NCBI GenBank assembly: GCA_000827325.1
Contig: KN832870.1
Location: 1,178,001 to 1,242,000 of the forward strand
Direction: 5' to 3'
From: Oidiodendron maius Zn
Taxonomy: Eukaryota > Ascomycota > Leotiomycetes > Myxotrichaceae
DNA length: 64,000 bases
Shown: positions 35,211 to 46,026 of the stretch, piece after piece
How the letters are laid out: every line of letters starts with the position of its first letter
Position numbering within the stretch: position 1 is the stretch's first letter
The notes under the pieces: model-generated
What the model was told of the DNA's origin: nothing
What the model saw: the letters and a program-made list of their open reading frames with translations, nothing else
The model's database searches: none
Position numbers and translations under genes: made by a program

Positions 35211-36117
35211 ATCAGAGATCTTTGCAGAGAGGTTGGCTTTTTTTAGAACTTTTTTAGCTACAAATACAACTACATGCCTCTCCTCCAATAATTACCACGA
35301 TGTTCTTCCCTCCAATTTCTTTCTCGTCGCGCTCCTTACTGCAAATGCAGGAGTAAGCCTTTCTTGAGCAGAGATCAGGTTAATGCACAGGTTGTAGTCA
35401 GATATCAAGGTGAAACTCAGAGTTATATTGACTATTGAGTGATGCAGAGACAACTAATGGGCACAGATACGCTGGAGTAACGACCCCTTTACATAAACCT
35501 ATTCGGCCTCTTACTGACTCACATAAATCCTTTGAATCCTGAATCCTGATGGACGTGTGATATGTGCTTGAGGCCCTAGTCAATAGCCTTTAACAGGTAT
35601 CCTATATCTTCTATTTCTGTACTGAATAATTAAACAGACGTACTCTAGCAATCAATATTATATAACACTCTTCAGTACAGCTATAAAGCCTATACTATAC
35701 ACTGCTACAACTCCGATACTTTATTACTGCCCTTGTTTAATTTAAAGACAGCTAATAGAATATAGTATAGAGCTGTAAAGCTATATATACATAACCCTAG
35801 TTTTATACTATATATCAACATTCCTGGCCCCAATAAAGCTATATGTTTATAAAATATAGTTAGCTATTGCTGCTTATTCTTATCTAGAAATAAAAGAATT
35901 GAGGCAGAGAATCAAGGCTTAGAGCCTTTCAAGATTGGCGGTAGTGTTTAAAGGGAAGGCCTGTAAGATTCTATAGTTTCCAGTCTAGAGTCTAGAGTCT
36001 AGGCTGTTTTCTAGTAGTTATATACAATTGAATTCTCGAACTAAAAGAGATCCACTATTATCTTGTAGCAGATAAGGCCATAATATACCAAAAGAGGTAA
36101 GATTCCTTTATATTATC
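35211..36117. other. TA-rich degraded DNA
   Basis: No gene is visible. From about 35590 to 36100 the sequence is strongly TA-rich (many TATA, CTATA and TAGTATA words) with a GTCTAGA triplet near 35984-36002. The composition is what repeat-induced point mutation leaves behind. Confidence 0.5.
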
Positions 36118-36245
36118 GCTATAAAGTAGTAGCGGCCGCCAAAATCACCGCCTGCCGCCTTTGCCGGCTTCTGCCGCCGCTCCACCGCCAGCAGCGCTTA
36201 CAAATTCTAGAACGGTTAGAGGCCGCAGATGCGACTGGCCATTTG
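36118..36245 (+). repeat. GC-rich dispersed repeat, copy A (128 bp)
   Basis: This segment starts GCTATAAA, contains a GCGGCCGCC core with CACCGCCTGCCGCC, and ends GATGCGACTGGCCATTTG. It matches the segment at 44536-44625 over nearly its whole length. Copy A carries an extra ~35 bp internal stretch (around 36191-36226). It abuts TA-rich DNA on its left and lies 80 bp before the HET start. Element type unknown. Confidence 0.75.
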
Positions 36246-36325
36246 AAGCTGAGGGGAAGGGGAGCCACAATACCATCAAAGACGACCCCATCGCGTACGA
36301 GTCTATTCCCGCGCAGGCCGTTATA

Positions 36326-37948
36326 ATGCGGCTCTTAAATACGACTAGCCTAGAACTTGTCGAGTTCTTTGGCGAGCAGGTACCACAATATGCCATCCTT
36401 TCCCATACTTGGGAGGACGAGGAAGTCAGCTTCCAGTATATACAGGACCCCGCTTGCAAAGGGCTAAGAGGATTCACTAAAATCGCAGCATGCTGTAGGC
36501 AAGCTAGGGAGGATGAGCTCGACTGGGTCTGGATTGACACATGTTGTATTGATAAGTTATCAAGTTCTGAGCTCTCCGAGGCTATTAATTCCATGTACCG
36601 GTGGTACGTAAATGCTGCTGTCTGCTATGTTTATCTTTTCGACGTCTCACCACTAGATCCATTTCTCGATGAACGGAGGTTCGCAGCTGCCCGGTGGTTT
36701 ACGAGGGGCTGGTGTCTACAAGAACTGATAGCCCCACGTGAGCTGGAGTTCTATGCGAATGACTGGACGGAGTTAGGGACAAAATTGAGCTTGAAGGCGA
36801 ACCTCTTAAAAATCACAAGTATACCTGTTTCGGTACTCATGGGCGAGGAGCTGCCGTCTAAATGTTTGGTTGCTGAGCGTATGTCATGGGCCTCAAAGCG
36901 GACAACAACTAGGATTGAAGACACAGCTTACTGTCTTCTCGGGATATTCAATGTCAACATGCCACTTCTCTATGGCGAGGGTAGCAGAGCAATGATTCGA
37001 CTGCAAGAAGAAATATTGAAGCGAGAAGAAGACCATTCGCTCTTCCTCTGGCAGGCACCCCATGCCTTTCTAAATACTGGACTTCTCTGTGACTCACCCG
37101 CCTATTTCCCATTAGGGGGTGTTATAACACAATATGGAAAGCAGTTACCGTACTCCAAGCTTATGCGACACCGGAATATGAATCTTGCCACCCCCGAAAT
37201 TACTGGCCGCGGGCTTCGAATGGATTTGTTGACCAGGCCCTGGCCCGATAGAGATGGACTTCGCTTGGCATGGGCTTTATTCACACACGAAGAGGAATAT
37301 GTTTGCATAACGCTTGGCCAATGCGTGTCAAATGAGTTCAGCTATGACAGGGTCATGGCAAACCGTGTCCACGTCCTAACTGAGCAGGAACTTCAACTCA
37401 CTCCGTTCAAGCTTGAACAAGTATACTTGCCACCTTTCTACGAAATTTCCATGCCGAGGGTCTCCGAGGACTGGCTTTCTTTCAAGCTCCAACTGCACTC
37501 AACCGCTGAAAATGCCCTGTCCGTGGTAGATGTGTATCCAAATTACGATCTGCTACGTCCCCAGATCGGCTTATACACGCGTTGGTTCTCTTTGCTAGAA
37601 TGTCCCGATAAGCTGGCCATGTTAATCAGCGTTCGTGAAGGGGAAAGTGAAGGACATGTCGCGGTATTTTTTAAAATATTCGGCGGACGATGGAGGTGCA
37701 CATTTAGGAAGCATTCGGAGACCACGAGCTTGCGGCAGCTGACCGAGAATCCCGTGTTAATGCAGCATCAGGATGATCTCTCGGACAGAGCAATTTTCGC
37801 CTTACCAACCGGCAGCTATATTACGGCCGCCACGAAGAAAAGGCAAGGGTTATATCTAGCACATATTACATTACTCCCGCGGAATCCAGCTGTGGAAATT
37901 ATTAGCCCTGGAACACAGCTGGATGATACCGAAGGTCGCTCAGGCTAG
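36326..37948 (+). CDS. HET-domain protein, 540 aa
   Basis: The start was chosen at MRLLNTTSLELVEF, as in the related protein at 14508; the frame is open back to 36161, but that part overlaps the dispersed GC-rich repeat. The HET domain covers residues ~18-190 (YAILSHTWEDEEVSF, WIDTCCIDKLSSSELSEAIN, AARWFTRGWCLQELIAP), then MSWASKRTTTRIEDTAYCLLG and NMPLLYGEGSRAM. The C-terminal half is a beta-rich region of unknown function found in this subfamily. Role: likely non-self recognition or incompatibility-type cell death. Intronless, placed directly beside a repeat and TA-rich relic DNA, a frequent setting for such genes. Confidence 0.92.
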   Translation: MRLLNTTSLELVEFFGEQVPQYAILSHTWEDEEVSFQYIQDPACKGLRGFTKIAACCRQAREDELDWVWIDTCCIDKLSSSELSEAINSMYRWYVNAAVCYVYLFDVSPLDPFLDERRFAAARWFTRGWCLQELIAPRELEFYANDWTELGTKLSLKANLLKITSIPVSVLMGEELPSKCLVAERMSWASKRTTTRIEDTAYCLLGIFNVNMPLLYGEGSRAMIRLQEEILKREEDHSLFLWQAPHAFLNTGLLCDSPAYFPLGGVITQYGKQLPYSKLMRHRNMNLATPEITGRGLRMDLLTRPWPDRDGLRLAWALFTHEEEYVCITLGQCVSNEFSYDRVMANRVHVLTEQELQLTPFKLEQVYLPPFYEISMPRVSEDWLSFKLQLHSTAENALSVVDVYPNYDLLRPQIGLYTRWFSLLECPDKLAMLISVREGESEGHVAVFFKIFGGRWRCTFRKHSETTSLRQLTENPVLMQHQDDLSDRAIFALPTGSYITAATKKRQGLYLAHITLLPRNPAVEIISPGTQLDDTEGRSG

Positions 37949-38211
37949 ATGGGGGAGGGAGGGTTGGGGGAGAGAAATATTAGCCGTTGATGCTCGGGCA
38001 TCTCCTGTATCTCCTACCTTCGCCGCTGAGGAATTGTCGCCTTGCTGGTGCTTGTCCTGTAGGGTAACAGCCGACATGCAAAGGAGATGCACAGGATACT
38101 CAGCGCCGACAGAGTTTTTCTTCACAATCCAAGCGGAATCGGCAAGATACGATTAATATTGCCTGTGCAACACGTAGTACACACTATGAACTCCAGAACC
38201 CTTCATACCTT

Positions 38212-40170
38212 CTAAAAAGAGTCATAATCCGAACTAAAATAGTAGTCAGGCTCTTCGTCGGTAGTCACGTCTATCTCATCGTCGGCATTTCCCCCCTTCT
38301 CCCACTGATCAAGTTTCGGTCTTTGCTTGAGCGTTAGCCCGAATTGCTCCTCGTACGCAACACGGATCATCCGTTTTGTACGGTACTTAAAAGTCCCTGG
38401 ATGAGATACCACGAACATTACTGCATTGAACAGTTTCATTTTGTCCTTTGTCTCGTCTCCATACTGAGGGTACAATATCAGATGTAAGAGCTGGAAAGCT
38501 GTATCGCGGGCCAAGCTCTTGTTTCCGGAAATTCGTTGTCTTTCTTCAGGGTCGTAGTCTGCTTTACCAGCTTTGAGATTGGCAATTACCTGGTCGATAG
38601 ACAGGTTGCTAAGAACATTAACGTTGAGGAATTTGTACGTTTGGAAGAGAGTGTGGTAGTGGGAGAGGTCAGAAGGCAGACTTCGAAAACATTGGCGGTA
38701 GCCGGATTCAACTCCTTTGAGGGCCACATCGAAGAGATTGATCGGCCCGTGAATGATCTCAGCTGCTTGTGGCTGAGAAGCTTTTTCGTGTCGAACATAG
38801 GATCCGAAGTAAGGCATCTTAGACGTATCAATGCTGTAATCGATGCCTCCGATTCTGATTGTAGCTTTATGGCTATCTCTCGTGGTTCTTATCTGCAAAG
38901 CCTCTGCGTCAGCGCTATAGTCACAATCGCGAAATTATCTTACCGTAGATATGGTCTTTTGCCCTGTTTGAGCAATCTCGGATTCTTGTGCAGAGTCATC
39001 TTGAGCTCCAATTCCCTTGTCAAGATTATACACGTCATCCCATTTCGAGTACAGGTCTTTTGGCAGCATTTCTTTCCTTGTAGCCTTAGAGAGAATCAAC
39101 CTATCTCTCTCTGCGTTATACCTAAGGACAGCATTACCATCACACTCTTTCCCAAAACTGATGATCTTTTTTATCAGTGCGGCTAGTTTCCTTAGGTCGT
39201 TCTGCTTGCGTGCTTCCCAGGTTTTAATTGTAGCGGCGATATCTTCCACCACTGGCTTCTGAAAGGTACCTTTCTGGTGGTATGCTCGCACAAGCTTAGG
39301 GGTTTGAGATACCCAGAGCTGTGGGGCGATCTCTTGAATGTCAAGCGGCTTATGTGAAACTCGAGTTTTGATTTCAAGAGTTGATTCCAGTGGCACCACC
39401 TTTCCTTCCTCTTTAATTATTAACTTGGACCCAGTGGGAGAGGTAATGGGATTGTTCTTGGCTGAAGATAGAGATAATGCCCCTAACATGCTTGAGATGT
39501 CGTCGTGTGCGGGGTTTTTCGCCTTGGAAGAGGGCATTCTCGTGTCAATGTTGATGTAACCGTCCGTCTCGTGGCGGACAATAAAATTCAAGTCACTGAA
39601 GCGGTATGAGATAATTCTGTGATGTCCAGTGCTGCCGCAGACTTGGGTGACAGTATAGGCTTTCTCAAATTCATGACCATAGCCCCTAAACTCGTGCGGC
39701 CCGATATATTCCATAGTCTTGGCCTCCTCACGGCAAAATATTGCCGTATTCTTTGTTACCTCAATGTTGATAGTGAATTCTTCGAGCCCATTTCTAGCAG
39801 AGCTAGGGTCAACAAATGAGAGGAGCTTGCGGATGTTGTTTCGGTCAGTAACAACATCAACCGAACAGATATTAAATGAAGGATGCGTGACATATAACGC
39901 GCGAAATAGCGGCTCAAGAGGACTTGCTGGATGGCGAGCTGCATTCTGAGCGATATAGATGAGGCCAGAGTCCTTTTTCAGATGCGGAGAAACTCCCTCA
40001 GCCGACCAAAGAGCAGGGCTGCCAGGGACAGCGATTGTAGGCTTGTCCTGAGGTGCCTCAAGCCAATTGTAAGAGGACAGGTGCTCTACATCAGTGATTG
40101 AAGCCGACGCTGGGGTACTGACTTCTTGGAGATCCATGCGAGAGATCTCGAATACAGTAATAGGGCCCAT
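38212..40170 (-). CDS. Conserved fungal protein of unknown function, 635 aa
   Basis: Two exons, 40170-38944 and 38892-38212 (phase 0, GTAAGA..TTGCAG). It has an N-terminal SYNWLEAPQDKPTIAVPGSP block, SGLIYIAQNAARHPASPLEP and PSFNICSVDVVTDRNNIRKL. These are followed by an Ile/Val-rich beta stretch (EEFTINIEVTKNTAIFCREE) and RGYGHEFEKAYT. The second half is helical with KTWEARKQNDLRKLAALIKK and ends in an acidic tail. I recall close relatives in many ascomycetes labelled 'geranylgeranyl pyrophosphate synthetase', but no DDxxD prenyltransferase motif is present, so that label is not supported. No signal peptide or TM helix. Function unknown. Confidence 0.8.
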
Positions 40171-41050
40171 GATTGAAACTTGTTGTGAAAAAGGTTGATC
40201 TAGAGACCATGGCGTAGCATGCGAAAAGCAAGAGTAAAAAATTTGCAGTCGGCTGTGTCAGTCTCCTCTTTTCAACTCGTCGAGCGATCGACGTTGCACA
40301 ACATACTGTACTCTATACCACCAATCAGGCTCTAAGGAGGCAGGTCAACAAAGCCAAACATGCTGTCACCATGAGATAAGTCAAAGATAGCCGCTCAAGC
40401 TGGAAGGTAAATCCAAGTACGGGGAGTATGATGAGCATGCTCCAAGTTCAAGACTGAGCGCTATACAATAAGGATTGTGGATGGTGCAGGAATTGCGCTG
40501 ATAGTGATGGGTACCAGGCTCTTTCCTTCGGACAAGCTGTATCAATTCCGGCAGGGAAGGATCTCACAGTTCTAGAACAGGTAACGAAAACCCAGTTATG
40601 TATTCCATTTATCTAGCATATCCGTGTAGCCACTTGATACCACTGGGCTCTTGCGTGTGAATTCGTTACTATCCATCCGACTAAATCATGCTAGGAAGAT
40701 CCAGCCCCTGGTCGTCGCCAAGCCAAAAATTTCAAGGCAGGGCAAGCCCGATGTGCAAGCGACTGTACGAAAGGAGAATCGAAGACAGGTGACGAGGGCG
40801 GTGACTCGGATCAAATTGTGTCATAAGATCACAGTATTAGGAAATACATATCATAATAATTTGAATATCACGATCGATCCCTCATTCGGGATTGAAGTCT
40901 TGAAGTCAATCACGTGAATTCAACATCTACGTATCGAAAGGCGTAAGACGGAGTGATTCCGAGCCGTAACCATATCTCTTGTCGTCTATAAGAAGGCCCT
41001 GAGATATTCTCTCTGCACATCCCACTGATCGGGTCCCTGGTTTATTTCAA
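40171..41050. other. Divergent intergenic region
   Basis: Holds the promoters of the flanking divergent genes. Apart from a TATA-like motif near its right end, nothing is recognised. Confidence 0.45.
40986..40994 (+). promoter_or_regulatory. TATA-like element of the AIG1-like gene
   Basis: CTATAAGAA lies 57 bp before the start codon at 41051, within the usual distance for fungal TATA boxes. Consensus match only. Confidence 0.35.
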
Positions 41051-41742
41051 ATGACCTTTATGGGTAGAAAAGTTCCATTTTTGCTTCACGGCCTTGGCCT
41101 GCTGTCTTTCGGCTTCAGCTTTCAATATATCATTGCTCGTCCAAATGTGATCAATCGAGGCTTTGGCGGGCATTTCCAATTCCTTACAAATATTGGTAGC
41201 CCATCATATTTCCATCAAAACCGGCTTAGCTGTGTTGTGTCTGACGGCTTGTAGCACTCCTACTCTCCACTCTCGCATTTACTTTCGGCATGCTCAGTGA
41301 CCTTATTCCCTCCATCGCGCTTAATCGCCTGAGAAGAATAGTACGCTTTATCGCGATGCCCCTCGAAGTCACTATTACTCTATCATATTGGCTAGTGTAT
41401 TTCTCAAACATATCTCTCATAGTGGACCAACGAGCGTCGCCGCGAATGCCTCTGTGCAGGGACCTCGGATTCCATTTTCTCCCTACAATTTTCTTACTGG
41501 CGGACTACACAGTTTTGCCTCCAAAACGAGCATTGCAGATGCGAACAGATTTTGCTGTTGTCGTATTTGGAGGCGCACTTAGCCTTTATTGGCTTTGGCT
41601 TGCAACCTGTTATCAAAGGAATGGGTATTGGCCGTATCCAATTCTTGCGAGGATCGGCCCACTAGTCAAGGCAATTTTGATTGCAGCGACTACGGTAATG
41701 ATGTCCGGGGCCAGGTTTGCGGTCCTCAGGTGGAGTGTATAA
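41051..41742 (+). CDS. FAR-17a/AIG1-like integral membrane protein, 210 aa
   Basis: Two exons, 41051-41195 and 41255-41742. Splicing joins GGHFQFLTNI to ALLLSTLAFTFGMLSDL, the family's conserved TM1-TM2 region. About six hydrophobic segments are visible (for example PLEVTITLSYWLVYFS, FLPTIFLLADYTVLP and GALSLYWLWLATCY). The LGFHFLPTIFLLADY and NGYWPYPIL blocks are typical of the androgen-induced gene family. Animal members hydrolyse fatty-acid esters of hydroxy fatty acids using a Thr/His pair; whether fungal members do so is not established. It probably sits in the ER or plasma membrane. The length is normal. Confidence 0.85.
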
Positions 41743-41845
41743 ATGGAATAATGGCCTGTTATGTGAACACTTGGAAAAGGCTCTGCATCTTTGCATGAAC
41801 CCCTTGGTCGTATAGTGCTTGGCGCTATAGTGAGACCATATTTTG

Positions 41846-41912
41846 TGTTTCGATTCGAATTTCATATTGCTTACATGACCCAATACGGAGGCACCATATT
41901 CGAATCGAAACA
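41846..41912. repeat. 15-bp perfect inverted repeat (hairpin) between convergent genes
   Basis: TGTTTCGATTCGAAT (41846-41860) and its exact complement (41898-41912) flank a 37-nt loop. It is placed between the stop codons of the AIG1-like gene and a HET gene. It could fold in either transcript or be the remnant of a small inverted-repeat element. Confidence 0.8.
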
Positions 41913-41956
41913 GGCCATAAGGCCAGAGCTGGTCAGGCTAGACGACAGGAGCGGTG

Positions 41957-43974
41957 TCAACAGAGCTTGATATCCCTAAGATCTTCACTCCAAGCCCTGA
42001 CTGCCTCTCCAGCCATGATGCCATGGAGGTAACATTCGCCTATCAGGAGGTACCCGTCTAAGCTAGGTCTGAGCCTGCTCCTCTCACGCAAGATAAACGG
42101 CACGTCGCTCCCTAGCAGGACAGCTACAATATCTTTCTCTTCCATGATGCTCGGCCCGATGCCGAAGAATCCATGCTCTGTCACAAAAAAACTGCGCCTA
42201 TGGCATGCCTCGGCCGCAGCGTTGGCAAATCTTTTTGCGTCTCCTGCTCCAGCTCGCCTTTGAGAAAGAGATATCAGGAGGGCCATTTCCTCCGGACTGC
42301 ATTTCCCCTTGTACAGCTTCTGCTTGAGGTATTCTTCCTGATATGCAAGCCAATCAGGATCCTCCCCGGCTGCGGTTGAACTGTAGCCCGCCGTCCACGT
42401 CTTGTGGTAGGCTCGCAGGCGGTCGGGGTTGCCCATGGGCGCCCGTGGGTAGGCTGGAACAGGATGTGTGTGGACTTGGCAGGTTCTGACCATTTCGAAC
42501 ACAGGACTAAGTGAGGGATCGAGGAAGTCGTCGCGCGTCAGGGGTCCGGTGTGGATGTCGATGCGGTCGGCGAAGATTCCGCGGACTGTTAATTCTTCGG
42601 CATTAGAAGTCGGCGTGATTTCCGGTCGCCGGTTGGCTGCTGCGAGATGATCGCAGGTCACCTTGCCCAAAATCGACATATCGGTGTGGGTATCCCATCT
42701 AGGGAGCCAAGACGGAAAATCTGGACCAGTTGGGGCCAAGGGGCCGTCATGCTGAACGAAGGACAGGATTTCTAGCGAGTTGGATCTTTCAATGATCTTA
42801 TGTGCAAGATCGCGGTAGACGGTAACTAGGGAGTGATTGTAATCAGGTTTGATGAAGGATTGGCCTCCGGCATGGTATCGCCTTAGACCATGTAGTTCAC
42901 GGGACCTCCAACCAAGCATGCGCCGGGCGGATAGGAAGTCGGAAGATGGCGGTCTCAGCTCATGATCTAAGTCTTCTGCAAGGATACATCCAAAAAGAAC
43001 ATCGTTGTTCTTGATTGGCGGGCCAGGGGATAATATGAGCGCCAAATTTCGGGTTTCAGCTAGAGTGTCATCAAAATTTTCAGGCATGTTTTGGTCTTCC
43101 CTCAGAAATCCGAAGTCGCTAGCGTCATCGAATGCTGTAGGATGTGACATGAAAGCGTATACTTTGTCTCTCGGGTCACTAGCTTGGTGTGGGCGTGCTT
43201 GATGTAGGATGTAGTGGAGTCTCCTAGCTCCTGGAAGTGGGAGGTACATCATGTAAAGATTCGAGATGCCTGTAGCTCTTGGAGGATACCAAGCTCTTCG
43301 GCGACAGCCTTAGAGTATTTGAGAAAAGCCATACCAGCGAGGCAAATCTTATTCAGGTTGATCGTTGATTTACCCCACACTGCGAGTGGAGAATCCGTCA
43401 AGCCAGCTTCTTGAATCGTCCAGGTCCTAGTAAACCATTCAGAGCGGAAGAGAGGAAGCATTTGCTTCAAGTCCGCCGTCTGTCTAGGCTCAAGGTCATT
43501 TCTGATGTCTTCTATCATGGTAGTTAGTACTCCCGATATATCGCTGAAGATGGATTTGGCTTTGCTGCCCAAATCCGGCCCGAGCCAAACGAGGACTTCT
43601 TTTGCCGTCCCGTAGATATCCTTCATTAAAGTGACCTGTTGATTACGTTCGGCGGTGTTCTTCTGGTCAATGCATAGCGCATCGATCCAGAGGCAACGCG
43701 GTTCGCCGTAGATTTGCAGATGTCTCAGCGCCTGGCCGAGATTTTCTGTGGTCCAAACAATGCCTCCATCGCAGATAAGCGGGATGGGATCAATCTCTGT
43801 TCCCCAAACGTATGAGAGGGCAGAGAATGGAACGCCATTTCCAAGCTCGGTGTGGATGAGCTTCGCAACCGGCAGACCTTGGTAGATTGCGTCTGTTGAA
43901 GCCCGAATTTCCACAATTCGAATCTCATTTGAACTCTGTAGGGGGTGATAAGAGAATTTGGGTCGCCGTGGCAT
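41957..43974 (-). CDS. HET-domain protein, 652 aa (second HET subfamily)
   Basis: Two exons, 43974-43290 and 43230-41957. The 59-nt intron (GTATCC..TTCCAG) repairs an apparent frame break and joins KAVAEELG to ARRLHYILHQAR. HET domain at ~45-215: FSALSYVWGTE, then LWIDALCIDQKNTAERNQQV, EVLVWLGPD and SEWFTRTWTIQEAGL. The ASDPRDKVYAFM block follows, and the C-terminal EKDIVAVLLGSDVPFILRE matches the usual end region of these proteins. It differs from the other two HET proteins here (ALSYVWG/ALCIDQ instead of LSHTW/TCCID). Role: likely heterokaryon incompatibility or non-self response. Confidence 0.9.
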
Positions 43975-44535
43975 GCTGTCTGAATCTCGAACTCGAGGCT
44001 CGGCAAGTCGATGGCCTGTCGCAACGCCCCTCCTTGTCGTTCATGTACGGAGTAGAGGTGTGCGCTTAACCATTACGCTCTTTGGACCAGTCCCTTCATT
44101 CTCGGAAATCATCCAACCGGAAATTCATAGAAGGGGATAAATAATCGAGCAACCGGCAACTTCTATAGCAGTCAACGTCGTTACTGTGGACGGAAACGAT
44201 CAAATGATGAGTGAGATGGCCTGGGTCAACGGTGTGATAGAGTACTTTGTGCTTAACCGTATTGGGTCAATCTCGTGCCAGCGACTGTAGTGAGTGCCAG
44301 TACCGATTCTTTTCCATAATGAATCCCACGTCTCCTTCTTTGCCCCTGGTGCCTTCTTTGGCTCAACTTAGTAATGTATTAGAGGTATCGACCGGAACAT
44401 CCTAAGCACAAGCTTCGAGCGCTGGAGGCCAGTGTTCCGCTCATTAATCCTAATGGCCGAAATTGAGGCTACTGGTATTTGCTGGAACCTGGCTGGGAAT
44501 TTGTAATGTAAAAAGGCTCTATGATTTACGTCATT
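43975..44535. other. Divergent intergenic region (HET / reductase)
   Basis: Upstream DNA of the HET gene. No gene is recognised. A tRNA-like minus-strand stretch at about 43990-44095 was considered and rejected. Confidence 0.45.
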
Positions 44536-44625
44536 GCTATAAACTGGTGGCGGCCGCCGAAATCACCGCCTGCCGCCTTCTGCCGCCTTCTGCCGCCCTC
44601 CACCGCAGATGCGACTGGCCATTTG
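44536..44625 (+). repeat. GC-rich dispersed repeat, copy B (90 bp)
   Basis: Starts GCTATAAA, carries GCGGCCGCC and repeated CTGCCGCC units, and ends GATGCGACTGGCCATTTG. It is the same element as at 36118-36245 and in the same orientation, but lacks ~35 internal bases. It lies ~270 bp upstream of the reductase gene. Confidence 0.75.
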
Positions 44626-44892
44626 GTGATTTAACTGCCTTTGGCAAAAATTTAACGTAGCCATGCAATTTTGTTTCTCATCATCCCGTACTCTGCATGG
44701 AGTTGGTGGTTCAGTTATCACGAAAAGAGATTATTGGTAATGGTTTGATATGTTTGTAATTTCTCCCATAGCCACTACGACAGCAGATAAATAGAGTCTC
44801 TTTCTTTCTACATTAGAAGGCAGTACAACTACACTCTTCACATTTACTCAAAGCCTAATTGCCATTTGCAAGCCTCCCACAATTCACTAACC

Positions 44893-45927
44893 ATGCCCTC
44901 CGATCTAGTCCTCATCACCGGCACCACTGGCCATGTCGGATTCAAAGTTCTGGTCGACGCCCTCAAACTTGGCTACAGCGTTCGTGCCGCAATCCGAGAT
45001 CCCTCCAAACAAACCGACATCTTGGCCACCAAATCGATCAAAGCCCTCAATCCAGGATCTCGTCTCAGCTTTGTCATTGTGCCTGAAATCACAGCAGATG
45101 GGGCCTATGATGAAGCTGTGAAAGGAGTGAAATACATCATTCACATCGCCTCACCATTGGCCAAGCCGACTATAAGATCCGAGGAATTTGAAACCCAGCT
45201 TATTGCCCCAGCCGTGAAAGGCACTGTTGGCATGTTACAGTCTGCTCATAAGACAGCTGGCATAAAGAGAATTGCCATTACTGGATCGGTCGTCGCAATC
45301 GCCGATACGATGGCTTTCCTGAGTGAAAGTCAGAAAGTGTTTGATGAAAATTCCACGACAGATGCACTCGCTCCGCCGTACTCTCATGTCTTTGTGGCCT
45401 ACTGTACGTCTAAAATTGCAGCTCACAAAGCCACGAAAGAATTTGTCACCAAAGAAAAGCCAGCATTCGATATCGTCACTCTCATGCCCAGCTTTATCAT
45501 TGGCAAGAATGAGCTTGTCACAGATCCGAAGAAGATCACTGATGGCACTAACGGACTCGCTTTCCGACCGGTCCTAGGTGAAAATGGCAACACTACAGCT
45601 GGCTGCAGTGTTCATGTTGACGATGTCGCAAAGGCCCATGTCCTAGCATTGGACCCCAAAATCCTTGCCAACTCTGATTTTATTCTAAACTCAGGTGGAT
45701 CAGACGGCACTGTCTGGGGGACTGCGACTGATATTGTTGCAGAGAACTTCCCGCAAGCGGTGGCTGCAGGTATTCTGCCTAATAAGGGATCGATGCCGAC
45801 GTTAAAGATGAAGATAAATGCCAGCAAGGCCGAGGAGACATTTGGGTTTAAATTTCTCAGTTTTGAGGAACAGGTTAAGAGCGTTACAGCTCATTACTTG
45901 GAACTTTTAGGCGCAAAAGTTGCATGA
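44893..45927 (+). CDS. NAD(P)-dependent epimerase/ketoreductase (dihydroflavonol-reductase-like SDR), 344 aa
   Basis: Intronless. The ATG at 44893 (MPSDLVLITGTTGHVGF) puts the cofactor-binding TGTTGHVG motif at residues 9-16, as in the extended SDR family. Active site: Ser in AITGSVVA and the YCTSK tyrosine-lysine pair. Later blocks VHVDDVAKAHVLAL and the C-terminal KAEETFGFKFLSFEEQV are typical of fungal Gre2/aldehyde-reductase-like members. They reduce ketones or aldehydes with NADPH in the cytosol. The substrate is unknown. It is convergent with, and only 100 bp from, a Zn2Cys6 regulator, which might control it (inference). An ATAAATA motif lies about 100 bp upstream. Confidence 0.92.
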   Translation: MPSDLVLITGTTGHVGFKVLVDALKLGYSVRAAIRDPSKQTDILATKSIKALNPGSRLSFVIVPEITADGAYDEAVKGVKYIIHIASPLAKPTIRSEEFETQLIAPAVKGTVGMLQSAHKTAGIKRIAITGSVVAIADTMAFLSESQKVFDENSTTDALAPPYSHVFVAYCTSKIAAHKATKEFVTKEKPAFDIVTLMPSFIIGKNELVTDPKKITDGTNGLAFRPVLGENGNTTAGCSVHVDDVAKAHVLALDPKILANSDFILNSGGSDGTVWGTATDIVAENFPQAVAAGILPNKGSMPTLKMKINASKAEETFGFKFLSFEEQVKSVTAHYLELLGAKVA

Positions 45928-46026
45928 AATAGATTAGCTCCTCTTTATATTTTTTGTTCCCACGTTAAGACATTTCCATCGAATTCCGCATCTGTAGTAT
46001 TTGATGATAGGCTTCTGCAGTTGATG

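Noticed and set aside
38212-40170. Label 'geranylgeranyl pyrophosphate synthetase' recalled for relatives of this protein
   Set aside because: The sequence lacks DDxxD motifs and any isoprenoid-synthase helix pattern.
43249-43254. Apparent frameshift/stop splitting the third HET gene
   Set aside because: A 59-nt intron (43289-43231) with good ends and matching phase removes it and restores a conserved join.
43990-44095. Possible minus-strand tRNA (GCGTAATGGTTAAGCGC resembles a D-arm; GTTCGAGATTC resembles a B box)
   Set aside because: No convincing acceptor or anticodon stem can be drawn, and the B box lacks the final C of the consensus.
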